Assembly: GCA_002104905.1 (NCBI GenBank)
Contig: MCFE01000571.1
Location: 1 to 56,859, forward strand
Direction: 5' to 3'
From: Basidiobolus meristosporus CBS 931.73
Lineage: Eukaryota > Basidiobolomycota > Basidiobolomycetes > Basidiobolales > Basidiobolaceae
Length of the DNA stretch: 56,859 nt
Each line of letters opens with the position of its first letter. The stretch's first letter is position 1. Of this stretch, positions 1 through 11,561 are shown piece by piece. The notes beneath the pieces were generated by a model. The model saw only the letters and a program-made list of their open reading frames with translations, did not search any database and had not been told where the DNA came from. The position numbers and the translations under genes were made by a program.

Positions 1-278
1 ATGAGACTTCTACCCAAATTCCAGGTTGGGACCTACCTGGAATGTTCTCACCGGTACATCAGGTACCCAGAACATGAAAAATCGGTAAGTTGTCCGAACA
101 GCCCCAAAATCTACGCGCATGCTTTTAAGGTCTCGATATGCATATTTTATGTGTTTTTTGTGCAAAAACCATGTGAAAGTAGAAATACTACTTTTCCATT
201 CAACAGGTAATTTAGAGAATGCCACATAATCTACTTGCTCCCCAAATTGCTTCTAATATCTCCCTAACTCTTGCTTCA
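1..278 (+). repeat. Partial 5' LTR of copia remnant C
   Basis: Right-hand part of a copia-type LTR entering from the window edge. It matches the 349-bp LTRs at 51899-52247 and 52338-52686 (shared segments around 'ggtacccagaacatg', 'gtccgaacagcccc', 'gccacataatctactt') and is followed directly by a primer-binding site and gag. The left end lies outside the window. Confidence 0.75.
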
Positions 279-297
279 GGCTATGAGCCCCCAGCCG
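279..297 (+). promoter_or_regulatory. Primer-binding site of copia C
   Basis: The sequence right after the LTR reads GGCTATGAGCCC. This is one base off GGTTATGAGCCC, the complement of the anticodon arm of eukaryotic initiator tRNA-Met (GGGCUCAUAACC). Priming from an internal half-tRNA is known for Drosophila copia and yeast Ty5. The copia K element in this window has the exact version. Confidence 0.6.
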
Positions 298-1483
298 GCA
301 CTTTCTTATAAATCTACCATCACTACAACCAGAACACCTCCCTCAGCTGAAATGATGGACAAATCTAACTACCAAGTCTGAAAGGTGAAGATCAGGATGC
401 TGCTACAGGAAATGGGCCTTTGGGATAGTGTTATGGGCAAAGAACACCCTTGCCAAGGTTTAGGAGAAGTGGCCTTCAAGTACCAGAAGAAAGAACAATG
501 TGCCCCTTACTGCATATATCTCAATGTCAATGACAAAATACTAATTCAATGCTCTAGCACAAGGGCAGCACAGAGTGCCTTGAAGGAATTGATATACACC
601 AATCAGTCATATTTGGCTCATGAGAAAATATATCTTAGATCAAAATGCTTTTCCACCAAGACACCCCCATGGGAAGAAACAAAAAATCAAAATAACAAGC
701 TGCCCTATTGGTTGATGTGATGGAATTAGTTGGAATACAAACTATTGCCAAAGATATAATACTTACCCTCCTGTGCAGCCTGAAAGACAGGCTTCAGGGC
801 CTTGCATCAGCCTTAGAATCCACAACTAAAGATCAGCCTTAAGGTAGATGCATGGAAAATTCCTTTACAAGGAATCAAGAAAATGAAGTTCCATTACAAA
901 TGAAGAAGAAAATGCTTTAATAGGCGGTGAGGGCTAACAAAGGAGGTACTCAAGACCCTACAAAGAAAGAAACCTACTTTCTAGTGGCTACTGCAAAATG
1001 AAAGGACACTCATTGGGCTGATGCTTCAAGATGAGCAATAGTTACTCAAAAAAACATCAATATGGATATGCTACTACCATAGATGCTTCATTACTCTTGT
1101 CTGCACTCAGCATGGCAACAAACAAGGATTGTCTGCTGTGCTAAATTGACTATAGAGTATCTCAACACCTTATCTACCAAAAGGAAACTTCCACTAAACA
1201 TCAAGAAATTTGAGTCAAAATGGGTTTCATGGCTGATGACAGAATATCAGATGTAGCTAGACACAGAATAATCTAAGTGAGCTTCAGAGGTAATAAAGGA
1301 AGTCACACACTTACCTTCAAAGATGCATCCTTTATACCTGAAATAGCCAAGAACCTATTATATATATGCAAGGCTACAGCAGGAGGACTCATTCTCAATG
1401 TTGACATTGGTGGTGATTAAGGGAACAAGTGGATTATGCAATTTTCACTTGTTGATCTATCAGATATAAAAGTAGTAAATATT
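298..1483 (+). pseudogene. Copia C gag and protease remnant
   Basis: Decayed Ty1/copia coding region. The longest open stretch (385-720, 111 codons) is capsid-like gag: it carries the segment KVKIRMLLQEMGLWDSV and then DKILIQ and YLRSKCFST, which also occur in copia E. Further on, near 985-1035, a broken zinc knuckle (GYCKMKGHSLG then CFK) is readable with stops, followed by a protease-region match (EVIKEVTHL near 1290-1320, compare copia E). Many stops and frameshifts make it non-functional. It ends abruptly where inverted-repeat element F1 is inserted. No integrase or reverse transcriptase of this copy is seen beyond F1. Confidence 0.8.
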
Positions 1484-2212
1484 AGACTTGTTCTGTTGGA
1501 TAGTACCACAATGAGCCATGAGTGCAAAATAATGGCTTAGTGTGCCAGAGAGGCCAAGTAGACCTATACTTGACCAAAGAGTGTGAAGCATTGTTCTATA
1601 TCATCATGTAAAGCAGCCCCTGTTCTTCACTCACTGTGCTGGAGAAAATCCATTTTTGACCTTGTTTTTGGGATCAATATTGCTCATGACATGAAAGAAC
1701 ACAGAAGGACTGAAGTCATGCATTTGATAAAATATACCCATGGCATTCTGAATCTAGCTCCAGAGTACTGTAACATGTCACAAAAATGCATGGCACTATC
1801 TTGGTCCATTGGTACTATCTGGCACTATAAGTGCTTTGTATTGGTCTTTTTTGAGGGCTAATATTTAAGCATAGGCCATATAGTACCAATGGACCAAGAT
1901 AGTGCCATGCATTTTTGTGACATGTTACAGAACTCTGGAGCTAGATTCAGAGTGCCATGGGTATATTTTATCAAATGCATGTCTTCAGTCCTTCTGTGTT
2001 CTTACACATCATGCACAATATTGATCCCAAAAAAAGGTCAAAAATGGATTTTCTCCAGCACAGTGAGTGAAGCACAAAAGCTGCTTTGCATGAATATGTA
2101 CACTATGTTTCACACTCAGTGACCAAGTGCAGTTCTGCTCAGCCTCTCCAGCATGTTATGGCACTATTTGGCACTCATGGCTTGATGTGACACTATCCAA
2201 CCAAACATGTCT
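1484..2212. repeat. Long-inverted-repeat (foldback) element F1
   Basis: A 729-bp unit that is almost entirely an inverted repeat. The left arm (AGACTTGTTCTGTTGGATAG at 1484, on to about 1835) is the approximate reverse complement of the right arm ending at 2212, with only a short spacer near 1840-1880. Both arms contain the same blocks (for example 'ccatggcattctgaatctagc' on one arm and its complement on the other). The 3-bp flanks are both ATT (1481-1483 and 2213-2215), which suggests a target duplication. No coding capacity: open frames here are mirror images of the repeat. It could be a MITE or Foldback-type DNA element; a related copy (F2) lies at 5601-7785. Confidence 0.8.
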
Positions 2213-2215
2213 ATT

Positions 2216-2465
2216 CCTTTGGATGGTCTTGACAAACCAAACATGCTGAATCTGCTAAGGCAGGTACCAAGAGCATATGTGCACATTTTAGGGCAGTTTG
2301 GACAACTTTGAGAATTTTGATGTTCTGGGTACTTGTTACTTTGGGTGAAAATATTCCAAGTAGATCCCAACATGAAATTTGGTTGGTATTATCTAAGATC
2401 TGCAGCTTATGGTCTCCATGATTGAATTAGATGAGTATTTAGGTGGAATTGCAAGCTTTTCAACA
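2216..2465 (-). repeat. Truncated 3' LTR of copia remnant D
   Basis: Minus-strand copia LTR. On the minus strand it begins TGTTGAAAAGC at 2465, preceded by a polypurine-like tract, and shares 'cacctaaatactcatctaa' and 'gtacccagaacat' blocks with the other copia LTRs in the window. The distal part is cut off next to F1. Confidence 0.7.
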
Positions 2466-2700
2466 CTCTTACTCAATTAGGTATGTATCTACGCTAATCC
2501 TAACTGTGATCTAAGATATTAAACTTTGTCTCTAGTCAATGGCTTGGTAAATATATCTATAATCCTTTCTTCTATAGGAGAGTAAATAAAGTAAGCTAAG
2601 CAGCTCTCTATAGCCTCATGTATGAAATGATGTCTAATATCTATTTGCTTAGTTATAGCAAGAAAAGTTAGGTTGCCACCTAATAGTGTACATCCTCAAT
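2466..2700 (-). pseudogene. Copia D RNase H C-terminal remnant
   Basis: Minus-strand reading gives the C-terminal end of a copia RNase H: IDIRHHFIHEAIE, then IIDIFTKPLTRDK and LRSQLGL, matching the end of the intact copia K polyprotein. An in-frame stop lies inside. It is cut at 2700/2701 by the CMC element (copy i) in the middle of the segment that in copia E reads DNQACVQLGRNP. Confidence 0.8.
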
Positions 2701-5060
2701 CATCATAAAATTAATTGCAATGATCCCATCCAATGGCCATCACAAAGTTTAAATCCCATGACTAGGAGGTATTGATGCCTCAAGGGGCACTGTGCAAAGA
2801 CTGTAAAAAAAATGTCACACTAGATTTCACAAAAACATGGTAACAACTTTTCATCACAACAGCACTAAGTGGGTTTTGATTATTTCTCTGCCAATTCTCT
2901 CACCCTCTGATCCAGACACTCAATCACCTCCTACATTTGTGCACATTAATTGGCTATTGCCTCTTTTTCAATCTCCCTACTTCCTCAATAAAAAATGCTC
3001 CTACTTTTCATTCATACAGACTGGTTTATTACTGCTCAATCTTCAGTTGTAAGATGATTACCAATTGTACTGACCAATACAAGTCCCTATACCAAACACC
3101 AGCATTAAGCCCAGCCTCAAACTCAACAAGTGGCTCCATTAAAATTCACCATTCAATAAGTAAATCTGCCAAGGTGTCCTTTTCATGACTCTGGTGGGAG
3201 CCCTACAGCTTTATATCATTATTCATTCAGTTGTCCCCATATGACCTGGTCTTTAGCAGGCACTGCAAGGTCTGGCACCTCATCTGCCAGTTTTTGTAAT
3301 AGATCCTGGCAATATTCAAGTACATCATCTTGAGCACTGCCCTTGAAGGAGTGTTGCAACCTCCTTGTGTGACTATTAATATTCCAAAACTGAACTCTTA
3401 GCATTGTGACAGTTGCCCAAATTCTAGACATTGCTGTATTGTCTGTCAATGGGATCTCTACTTGGTCAAGAATGGAGGACATAAAAGCTGTAATCGACAA
3501 ATGGTCCTCCTCTGCAGGCTCATCTACCTTGCTGAAGCTTAGCTCAACTGGCAGCACTTCCAACTCTTGCAACAACAGCTGTTGTCTTATTGGTAATTCC
3601 TGTTGGCTATTATGGGATTTAGCATGTTCTGGATTTACAATGTTAGTTGGTCAGAACTGTAGCTTTTTTCCCACTCTTCCCTATCACTGGCTTGGGTAGA
3701 ATCTGTGCCCTTTACCTTTATCATTGCTAAGTCTTTCACTGCTACTTTCACCAAGTGCTTCTTGTATAGTTCTACATTTTCTTCTAGATAAATACTGCAC
3801 CAGTGCATCCAATGCTGTCTGCTTGCTGTTGACCAGTACTCCTACAGCTACCTGGCATTTCTTTGCCACTTACTTGAGCTTTTGGCTCTGTTTGTGACAG
3901 GCTCTTGAGGAGCCTGTTGGTTTTTATAGCTGCCCGCTCCTTAATTGCTACCTTGACTAAGGGCTTTATGTTTTGAGCTACAGTTTTTTCCTGAGAAATC
4001 CCAAGCTGATGCATCAATATCTATCTGCTTGTCCCTTATTGGCACTGTTCCAGCTACCCAAAGCTTTGTTGTTGCTTGTCTCAAGCTTTCCACCCTGCTG
4101 AGACAGGCTCTTGAGAATTCTGCTGGTTTTTGGCCATGGTACCCTTGTTCTTCTCTCCTTGATAGTTTTGCCATTCCTGAGATACTTTTGTAGCATACCA
4201 ATAGTGACCTGGAATCCATTTGTTTGTAGCCTCTTGATTATTAGTTCACTCTTTATCATTGCACTCAGCAGCTTCATATATTCTCAGTGTCTTTTGATTT
4301 CTAGGCTTTAAAATGAATATCACAGTCTCTCCCACCCATGCTGAAGTGGGCATTTCTGTGGGCTTTATCTTTGGACAGAGTTGTTGTTCATCAAAGACTG
4401 TAGAGTGTTCCACTGCTGTATCATCAGGAAATGGCTCAATTCTAGGCTGTGACATTCAGCAACCTGGGTTCCTTCATTGCAACCCAGCTACTACATTCTC
4501 CACTTGGGAAATTGAATGCTGTACATGTAGTACCCATTCATTCAGTGTCTGGACTATTTCCTGATTTCTCTGGGCCTTTGCATTGGTTTCATTGGCCACT
4601 GCACCTAATTGCATTACTAATGCTTTTGTATGAGCTGACAGCATACTTGCAAGTGCTGGTGGTGATAATTTTTTGAAGATCATTGGCTGGTCTTCTACCT
4701 GTGGTATTGCTTTTTCTACAAACTGATTGCCTGTGCATTGTGGTCAGCTTGTAGATTTACAGAGATTTTCAATTGCCTATGCAACTGAGTGCCTGAGTAG
4801 TCAACATTATTATCTTCAGTGAGCATACTGTCAAAATGACATTTTTTTAATGTAGCCCTGCTTGTTACACTGATTGTCAAGGCAAGCTGTTGTCCAATCA
4901 TTCTTCTGCTGTTGTGTGAGGTGTGATTGGCTGCAAACATGACAGCTCTGCTGTATTTTTGCAGCATATGCATGGAAATGAGTAGGACCAAAGGGAAAGT
5001 AGAGTGTCATGTGCATGTATGCTTGGTGCCACAAGTTTATTTATAGTGCTTATTTTGGTG
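2701..5060 (-). mobile_element. CMC/CACTA-like element, copy i (R1 half only)
   Basis: The terminus at 2701 (CATCATAAAATTAATTGCAATGATCCC) aligns with the CCCTAT...ATTG.GATGATCC end of copies ii and iii with several substitutions. It contains the R1 gene remnant on the minus strand. The intergenic region and transposase half are absent: similarity to copy ii stops near 5060. It is inserted in copia D. No matching right terminus or target duplication is found. Confidence 0.65.
3050..4967 (-). pseudogene. R1 accessory gene remnant (copy i)
   Basis: Decayed copy of the unrecognised R1 gene (best copy 53261-55962). The start Met is equivalent to copies ii and iii (MLQKYS at 4967). Visible in order: the N-terminal Ser/Thr-rich region with RRMIGQQLALT; a coiled-coil segment with NAKAQRNQEIVQ (4474-4683); MSQPRIEPFPDD (4246-4455); two tandem repeats of about 207 bp at 3690-4110; and the C-terminal block with VQFWNINSHTRRLQHSFK and LLQKLADEVPDLAVP (3219-3575). 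Frameshifts separate the pieces. No known domain is recognised. Confidence 0.65.
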
Positions 5061-5600
5061 GTTATTCAACAACAAGGAAGCAGTTTAGGAGAATAAATTG
5101 AATTACTACCAAAGCTGTAGTTGTAATCTGTGTGAGAAAAATGAACTTGAAGATTATGCTTTTGTACTGAATTACTATGATTTGTTAAAAATCAAACAAT
5201 GCAAATCTTTTCTTAACAATCCAAATGTAACTATGTCTAGCAAATGATCATAATATTCCTGGTAAATGCTTTATCAAGATTGTCATTTCCTGTGACAGAA
5301 CTTCTATTTATAAGTACTCTCCATATATAAATATATCATCTTTAAAACTGGTGCAGCTATTTAATATGTCTTGCAGCTGCCAAATGATTTGCATGCATTT
5401 ACTCCATCCTATCCAATCACTAGACTTAAAAACTTACTTGCTCCATAGGAAAAATGGGATATTTGATGGCAAATCAGGTAGCTTGTACATTAGTCGCTGA
5501 GCCAGATAGATGATCACAGCTACAGAATACTCTTGAATCATTTAAAAATCATCCAACTTGAACAATGGTAACCAAAGTGGCATATATGATTAGATTTGTA
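5061..5600. other. Unassigned AT-rich stretch
   Basis: No coding region, terminal repeat or match to the other repeats of the window is recognised. It is AT-rich with runs such as 'ccatatataaatatatcatc'. With 7786 onward it forms the two flanks of element F2, so it may belong to the same older element as the Harbinger-like fragment. That link is inference. Confidence 0.3.
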
Positions 5601-5810
5601 AGACTTGTTCTGTTAGATGGTGCCACATTGATCCATAAGCACTAAATAACACCCTAGTGTGCTGGAGAGCTCAGGTAGACTAATACTTTGCCACAGAGTG
5701 TCAAGTATAGTTTCACTTTATCATGGAGAGCAGCCCCAATGTTGCACCCACTGTGCAGCAGAAAGTCTGTTTCTTGACCTTTTTTCTGGGATCAATGCTG
5801 TGCCTGACTT

Positions 5811-6876
5811 TGTGGTGGTGTATAAGTCCAAGGAAGGGATATGTCCAACACTTCTCAAGTGATTTGTGTGTGGGGTGCTCACTGGGTGCAATAACCTCTG
5901 GCAAAAGCTTGCTAGGAATACTTGGATTTTGTCTCTAATCCAATGAGAAGGGGAATAGAGCCACAAACTTGTCAAGAGAAAACTATTGAGCTACACTCCC
6001 CAACTTAATTGGCATCTTAACAAAAGTATGTGCTGGGTCCAGTGTTGCTTGAGATAACAATGTACTAAAGCTTCCAAAGTCAAAACAGCTGTAAACTCCA
6101 CCAGCAGGGACTTTATAAGAATGCAGCTGTGGTCAATAGTTACAAAGACAGAGAGGTATATTTGCCTGCACAAGAATAAACTTGGGAAAGAATCAAATAT
6201 AATAATTGATACCTACTCTGAGTATTCCTTACAAGTAGTACCTCCAGGGTCAGTTGGCTGACAGCATGGTTTCCTGGGAGAGTTCTGTGGACAAGGTTGG
6301 AGTTCAGGTAGCAGCAGGTAGCAGTGAAAAAACTAATCAACAAGTTGGTATATTGATAAAAGGGATGCTGATTTATTGTTGAGGGATTGCCCTGCTTATG
6401 TACGTTTCTCACTGGCAAAGTGATTACTAACCATGGTGTACCAGAAGGTTCTGGTGGTCAGTATAGAATCTTAATAGCATCAGAATGAGCTAGAATGTTC
6501 TAAGTAGGTGATGGAAAGTTCTAAGAAGCACAGCACACAACCAATCAGGGGTCAGTATTCTGAAGCCTGTGCAGCATAGAGATACCATATACAGTATGAA
6601 AATGGTAGGGATGGTGATGCAGTTTGCTCATGAGTTACAGGTACTAGAGCAGGTACCTGACTAATATACAAGCACTTACATCAAGCAATCTTACATAAAG
6701 TGAGGGACAACTTATGCAATATGGTAAGCAGGTATGATAGTCAGTTGGCTTACAGGATAGTACTGATCAAGTAAGACAAATGGATTCAAACTAATATAAG
6801 GGGAGTGGAAAATAGGGAAGTAGAAAATATGGGAATGAGCACATCTGTCAGTGGGTGTCACTGTGACCCCATCACA
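5811..6876 (-). repeat. LTR-like repeat (Z2 type), minus orientation
   Basis: Begins TGTGGTGGTGTATAAG and ends ACCCCATCACA, so it has TG...CA ends with short imperfect inverted termini. On the minus strand it carries an AATAAAT signal (near 6370) downstream of a TATA-like stretch. It resembles 20264-21214 and, more distantly, the Z LTRs. No coding potential. I interpret it as a solo LTR of an unidentified retrotransposon. Confidence 0.55.
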
Positions 6877-6914
6877 CTGCCTAAGGATTAATTTTGTATA
6901 GGTCCAAACAGATC

Positions 6915-7473
6915 ACAGGAACCTTATGGAACACCATGATTAGTAATCACTTAGCCAGTAAGAAAAGCATATAAGGGAGGCTATCCCTCAACAATAAATC
7001 ATCATCCCTTTTATCAATATTCCAACTTGCTGATTAGTGTGATCACTTCTTGTGAGGAATACTCAGAGTAGGTATCTTTTATTATATTTGATTCTTTCCC
7101 AAGCTTGTTCTTGTACAGGCAAAGATACTTTTCTGTCTTTGTAACTATTGACCACAGCTGCATTCTTATCAAGTCCCTGCTGGTGGAGTTTACAGTTGTT
7201 TTGACTTTGGAAGCTTTAGTACATTTTTGTCTCAAAGGACACTGAACCCAGCACATACTTTTGTTAAAACGCCAACTAAGTTGGGGATTGTAGATCAATA
7301 GTTTTGCCTTGACAAGCTTGTGGCTTTATCCCCCTTCACATTAGATTAGAGACCAAACCCAAGTATTCCCAGCAAGCTTTTGCCAGATGTTATTGCACCC
7401 AGTGAACACCCCACAAACAAAACACTTGAGAAGTTTTGGATGTATCTCTCCCTTGAACCTATACACCACCACA
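6915..7473 (+). repeat. LTR-like repeat (Z2 type), plus orientation, 5' truncated
   Basis: Approximate reverse complement of 5811-6440. It has 'catataaggga' (TATA-like, near 6970) followed by AATAAAT (near 6995) and ends ACCACCACA at 7473. It lacks the left end. Together with 5811-6876 it makes a large imperfect inverted repeat inside F2. Confidence 0.55.
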
Positions 7474-7869
7474 GCACCATGCATTTTTTCAACATGTTAC
7501 AAGCCACAGGAGCTAGATTCAGAGTGCCATGGGTATTAAGTACCTGATGCATGTGTTCAGTCCTTTTGTGCTCTTACGCATCCTGCAAAGCATTGACCTA
7601 AAAAAAAGGTCAAAAAATGGATTTTCTCCAACACAATGGTGAAACACAGGGGCAGCTTTGCATGAAGATGCAGAGCTATGTTTCACACACTGTGGCCAAG
7701 TATAGGTACACTTAGCCTCTCCGGGGCTCTACGGCATCATTTGGCACTCATGGCTCATTGTGGCACTATCCAATGGAACAAGTCTAATATCTTCCTGTAT
7801 GAATATACTGTGCAATAATAAGCACTTTAACTATTGCACCAGTTTGGCTGTATTCTCTTATATATGACT

Positions 7870-8560
7870 TTCCTCTCTATTTACCTGCCAATATGCAAAG
7901 TCTCTTTAGATGTCCAAATGTATGCATAACTCTCACTCTGAAATGTTTGAAAGTCTCATTATATAGCTTCTGCTTCATGCTAAACATACTGTTCCTTAGC
8001 TTCCTGTAAGCTGTGATACATCCTGATATCTGACAATCCTGTGCTATTTAAGCTAAGTCTGAATACATTTCTCCACTCTACTAAATTCTGGATGATTCTC
8101 TACCCATAGTGTTTTGTCATGCCTACTTTCAGCAAATGGCCAGCTAATTCAGATGATATTACCCTCAGTATCAGATAGTGCTTCAAATTTCACACAATGT
8201 GCCTTGTACTTGCCAGAATAACAGTGCCGCTGCCCTTAAGAAGGTCTGTTAATCCTAACTGGGAAGGTATCCAAAATACTCCCTATATGGAACCTATTGC
8301 CAAATACTCTGGGATATGGAGTCTATTGGAGCTTCTGAACCTAGTATTCAAAGCTTGCTCTAAGTACTGCATACCCTCTGCAAGGTGGTTTTCCATTGCT
8401 GTCAGCTGGAAATGAGACCTTCTGGGGCTTTTGTTGCCATGAATGATTGGATGAAACCTTGTGGGGCAATACTCCTTGTAATAGCTGAGAAGCTTAACAA
8501 GGGAGCTCCTTGAGTAGATTGGGGTAGATGGTCCACAATACTTGGTATATATCTCCACTA
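7870..8560 (-). pseudogene. PIF/Harbinger-like DDE transposase fragment
   Basis: Minus-strand translation near 8220-8080 gives YSGKYKAHCVKFEAL and, after a stop, ESRHDKTLW. This resembles the core of DDE_Tnp_4 (Harbinger) transposases (YSGK..HGVKFQ... then the .HD. motif). Downstream (7985-7880) FRVRVMHTFGHLKR resembles the C-terminal VRI.VEH.FG.LK segment of the same family. The order fits a minus-strand gene with several stops. The upstream frame at 8283-8558 (ENHLAEGMQYLEQAL) is probably part of it but not recognised. No terminal repeats found. Confidence 0.5.
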
Positions 8561-9191
8561 ATATCTCATAACAAAATTTAGTGGTAGTGATGGGATTGAT
8601 GAGAAAATACCATTCAGATTAGTAAGTCATATTCAAATTGGTAGGTGAATGAGCTGATGTGATTTGAATCAATTCAGCACAATTAGCTTTAGTTATCAGA
8701 TTTTCCATGCATTACAACTAAATCTTCATTGATTGCCATGTGTTCCATCATTATGGTGCAAAAATCATCCTCAAACAATGACCTGCTATTTTAATTGATG
8801 CTTTACTCACAAGTCTTTAATAAAGTAGGAAATCTGCAATTGTTGTGATCTAATATGTGTCAATGCAATCCAAGATGCATCATGGACAATATATGGAAAA
8901 TTCAACAATCACATTAGATTTCATAAATATTTCATATATGACCAGGTTGATGCCAATATACTACTGTAGAAGTTTCCAAATCCATCACCATGGTCCCTAT
9001 ACCAGGTCTCAATTCATCCTTAGTACAACCAAGACAAAACCCATCCCCCAACTCACAAGCACAGTTCAGATTGGAGAAGCCAATGTTGGATCCATTCAAG
9101 TTCTTGCCAAATAATTTTGATATAGCCCAAGTGTCTATGATGAGCCTTCATACAGCTATTTGGGCACTACACATTAATCTAGCAGAACTAG
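8561..9191. other. Unassigned stretch left of gypsy C
   Basis: About 630 bp with short open frames only and nothing recognised. It does not match the gypsy, copia or CMC copies of this window by eye. Confidence 0.3.
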
Positions 9192-9475
9192 TGTTACAGG
9201 TCTTGGTATAAGAGTTGAAAAGAATATGGAGTCTAGCTAGTATTGTATTTCCTAATGTAGGTTGTGGCTGATGACTCATTTGATTGCATCATCATCACCT
9301 GATCAGATTCTACTTCAAATATCTATTCCTGTCTGATAAGGATCTGATGATTCATTTGCTGACTAATGCTACTGATTTGATAGATAACACAGATACACTG
9401 ATAGGCATTACATGTAACTAACTAATTTGACTAAGAACTAATTATTCTTGAACATTCAAGCAGTAGATCATAGCA
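9192..9475 (-). repeat. 3' LTR of gypsy C with 84-bp deletion
   Basis: Matches the 368-bp LTR of gypsy A but lacks exactly the 84 bp that lie between two ATTGTATT direct repeats in A (11245 and 11329), leaving one repeat copy. TG...CA ends are kept. Confidence 0.8.
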
Positions 9476-10588
9476 TCCAAGTACAAGGTCAAACTTGCAG
9501 TTCCCAAGTGTATAGGCCCATAGATCTACTTCATAGTCATTGATCTTCATCCCTACAGGCTGAGTAATACAGTTAATTATGTGAGAGTTCCCATCAGCTG
9601 TGGAGACTGAAGTTGATTTAGTGGGTTTCAAGTTGATTACAGCTTTCAAAGCAAATTGCTCTGACATGCACTTGAGTGATGCTCCTGAGTCAATCATGAT
9701 CTTTGCAGGTACTCCATTGATTACTCCATTCAGATATAGTAGTTTTCTAAGTTTGAGGTCATCTGGGATAGTTATTCTTCTGTCATATGGAAGGAGAGTC
9801 CCAAGTCTTCATCAAGTTCATCCTCATGTTACTATGCTCAAGGGCTTCAATATGGTTGATGGTACTTGATGGCTGGTGTCCATCTCTTCTCTGAGAGCAG
9901 TACTTTGCAATATGTCCCTGCTGGGGGCAATTGCGGCAAAGTCCTTTCTTCTTACATTCTTCTGAGGTAGGATTTTTCTGTATAGCATCAATTTTCATTG
10001 GCACTGCTTCTGATTGTCTTCTTTCACAATGATTGGGGCCTCTCTGATCAGTCATTGTGGTCTACCCAACTCTAAACATAGCTGAGTCATAGTCAATGGC
10101 AATCTTGATGGCTTCTTAAGTAGTCTGCGGTCTTTGATAACTCACTTCCTTGCAAGTTCTTTCTTTCAACCCATCAATGAAGTATTCCACTTAATCCAGC
10201 AGGTCCACTCTTTCAATTTGTCCAAGTAGACATCTATATTCATAGATGTACTCTTGAGCCATTCCCCTCTGTCTGAGTGCCTTCAACTTTCTTCTTAGTA
10301 GTACCTAAAGGTGTGGAGGTTCAAAAGCATCCTGATATTTCCAACACAAACTCATACCAGGTAGAGATTGTAGAGCATTCCATCATGGTGGCTGACCTGA
10401 TCTTATTGTAGAACCACTGTTAAGCTGCATCTGCCAGGTAAGAGACTGCATAATGTAACATGCTTTCTAAACAATTTGCTTAGCCTTGAAAGCTTCTTCA
10501 ATCTGGAAGAGCCAAGTTCCCAGGTTTTCATTGACTTTACCATGGTACCAGTGTGGTAGGGTAAGCATTCCTTGCACATCAAGTTCAT
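9476..10588 (-). pseudogene. Gypsy C protease and gag remnant
   Basis: Minus strand. 9431-9697 encodes the retropepsin region ([19 protein letters not shown], with the DSGA active-site motif intact). 9783-10055 encodes a zinc-knuckle region ([14 protein letters not shown], the CCHC pattern). 10100-10550 matches gypsy A gag (see 15040-15540) with stops. The gene is interrupted by the Z LTR within the segment corresponding to A 15540-15550; the N-terminal remainder is at 16301-16512. Confidence 0.8.
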
Positions 10589-11193
10589 TCATATAGCCAT
10601 TATTATATACTTATCCCTATTTTATCTAATCAGTATTATCCCATTCTTCTTTTGCCCTTATTATCAGTATTATACTCATATGATGTTTACCCTGTTTAGT
10701 TATTAGCATTAGTTATTCTGGATGTTATTCAGCTTTGTGCTCAGTATATGTATCCACATAAGGCAAGTACCCATGTCAGCACCTGTGACACATGACCTAG
10801 GTACGTGTTACCATCCCTACCATTTCAATACCATATATGGCATTTCTATGTTGCACATGTTTCCAACTACTGATCCCTTATTGGTTGGATGTGCTGTGCC
10901 TTTTAGAACCTTCCAGGACATTCCTGGCATATTTTTAGCTCATAGTGATGTCATCAAGAATAACACTGATGCTTAGAATCTTATAGAACCTTGTCATTAG
11001 TGTTCACTTGGCAATCAGGAAAAGTACTAAAGGGAAAGCAATCCCTTATCAATAAACCATCCCTTCTATCAGAAACACTTCTCCCTTATTGATCAGCAGT
11101 TGATCACTGCACCTGCCTTCAAAAGTACATCTCAAACCTGCCATCAAGGAGCTTTTCAGGGTAGTGCACAAGACACACAGAGGCCTTTGGAGA

Positions 11194-11561
11194 TGTTACA
11201 AGTCTTGGTATAAGAGTTGTAGAGGAATAGGGAGTTTAGCTAGTATTGTATTCACTACAACTTGAACTGATTTTTATTGAGGTTCCAGCAGCTCCTTATA
11301 TACATTTTGCCAGATCAATTGCTGACTAATTGTATTTCCTAATGTAGGTTGTGGCTGATGACTCATTTGATTGCATCATCATCACCCAATAAGATCCTAC
11401 TTAATATATCTATTTCTGTCTGATAAGGATCTGCTGATTCATTTGCCAACTAATGCTACTGATTTCATAGATAATACTGATATACTGATAACCTAAACAT
11501 ATACTAATTGATTTGACTAAAAACTGATCTAACTTAAACATTCAAGCGGCAGATCATAACA
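11194..11561 (-). repeat. 3' LTR of gypsy A
   Basis: 368 bp, TGTTAC...CATAACA on the plus strand. On the minus strand it contains a TATA-like 'atgtatataagg' followed by 'caataaaaatc', the usual promoter and polyadenylation order. It is 99.5 percent identical to the other LTR (2 differences counted by eye). Confidence 0.9.

Larger units (their letters stand above)
5601..7785. repeat. Inverted-repeat element F2, interrupted
   Basis: Second copy of the F1 family. The left arm is 5601-5810 (AGACTTGTTCTGTTAGATGG). The right arm is 7474-7785, ending in the complement of AGACTTGTTCCATTGGATAG. The two arms are reverse complements over the shared part. The centre was replaced or opened by two LTR-like repeats in opposite orientation (5811-6876 and about 6915-7473). 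A TAA flank occurs on both sides if the termini are taken to start at GACTTG; this differs by one base from the F1 assignment, so the exact end of the family is uncertain. Confidence 0.7.

Noticed and set aside
385-720. A possible host gene of 111 codons near the window start
   Set aside because: It aligns with copia gag of the E type, is preceded by an LTR and primer site, and has stops on both sides.
1583-2122. Two opposed open frames of 92 and 77 codons
   Set aside because: They are the two arms of the F1 inverted repeat read from either side. No codon-level conservation independent of the repeat.
3406-3699. Plus-strand 97-codon frame with a Ser/Cys-rich product
   Set aside because: Antisense shadow of the R1 C-terminal block, which is conserved on the minus strand in other copies.
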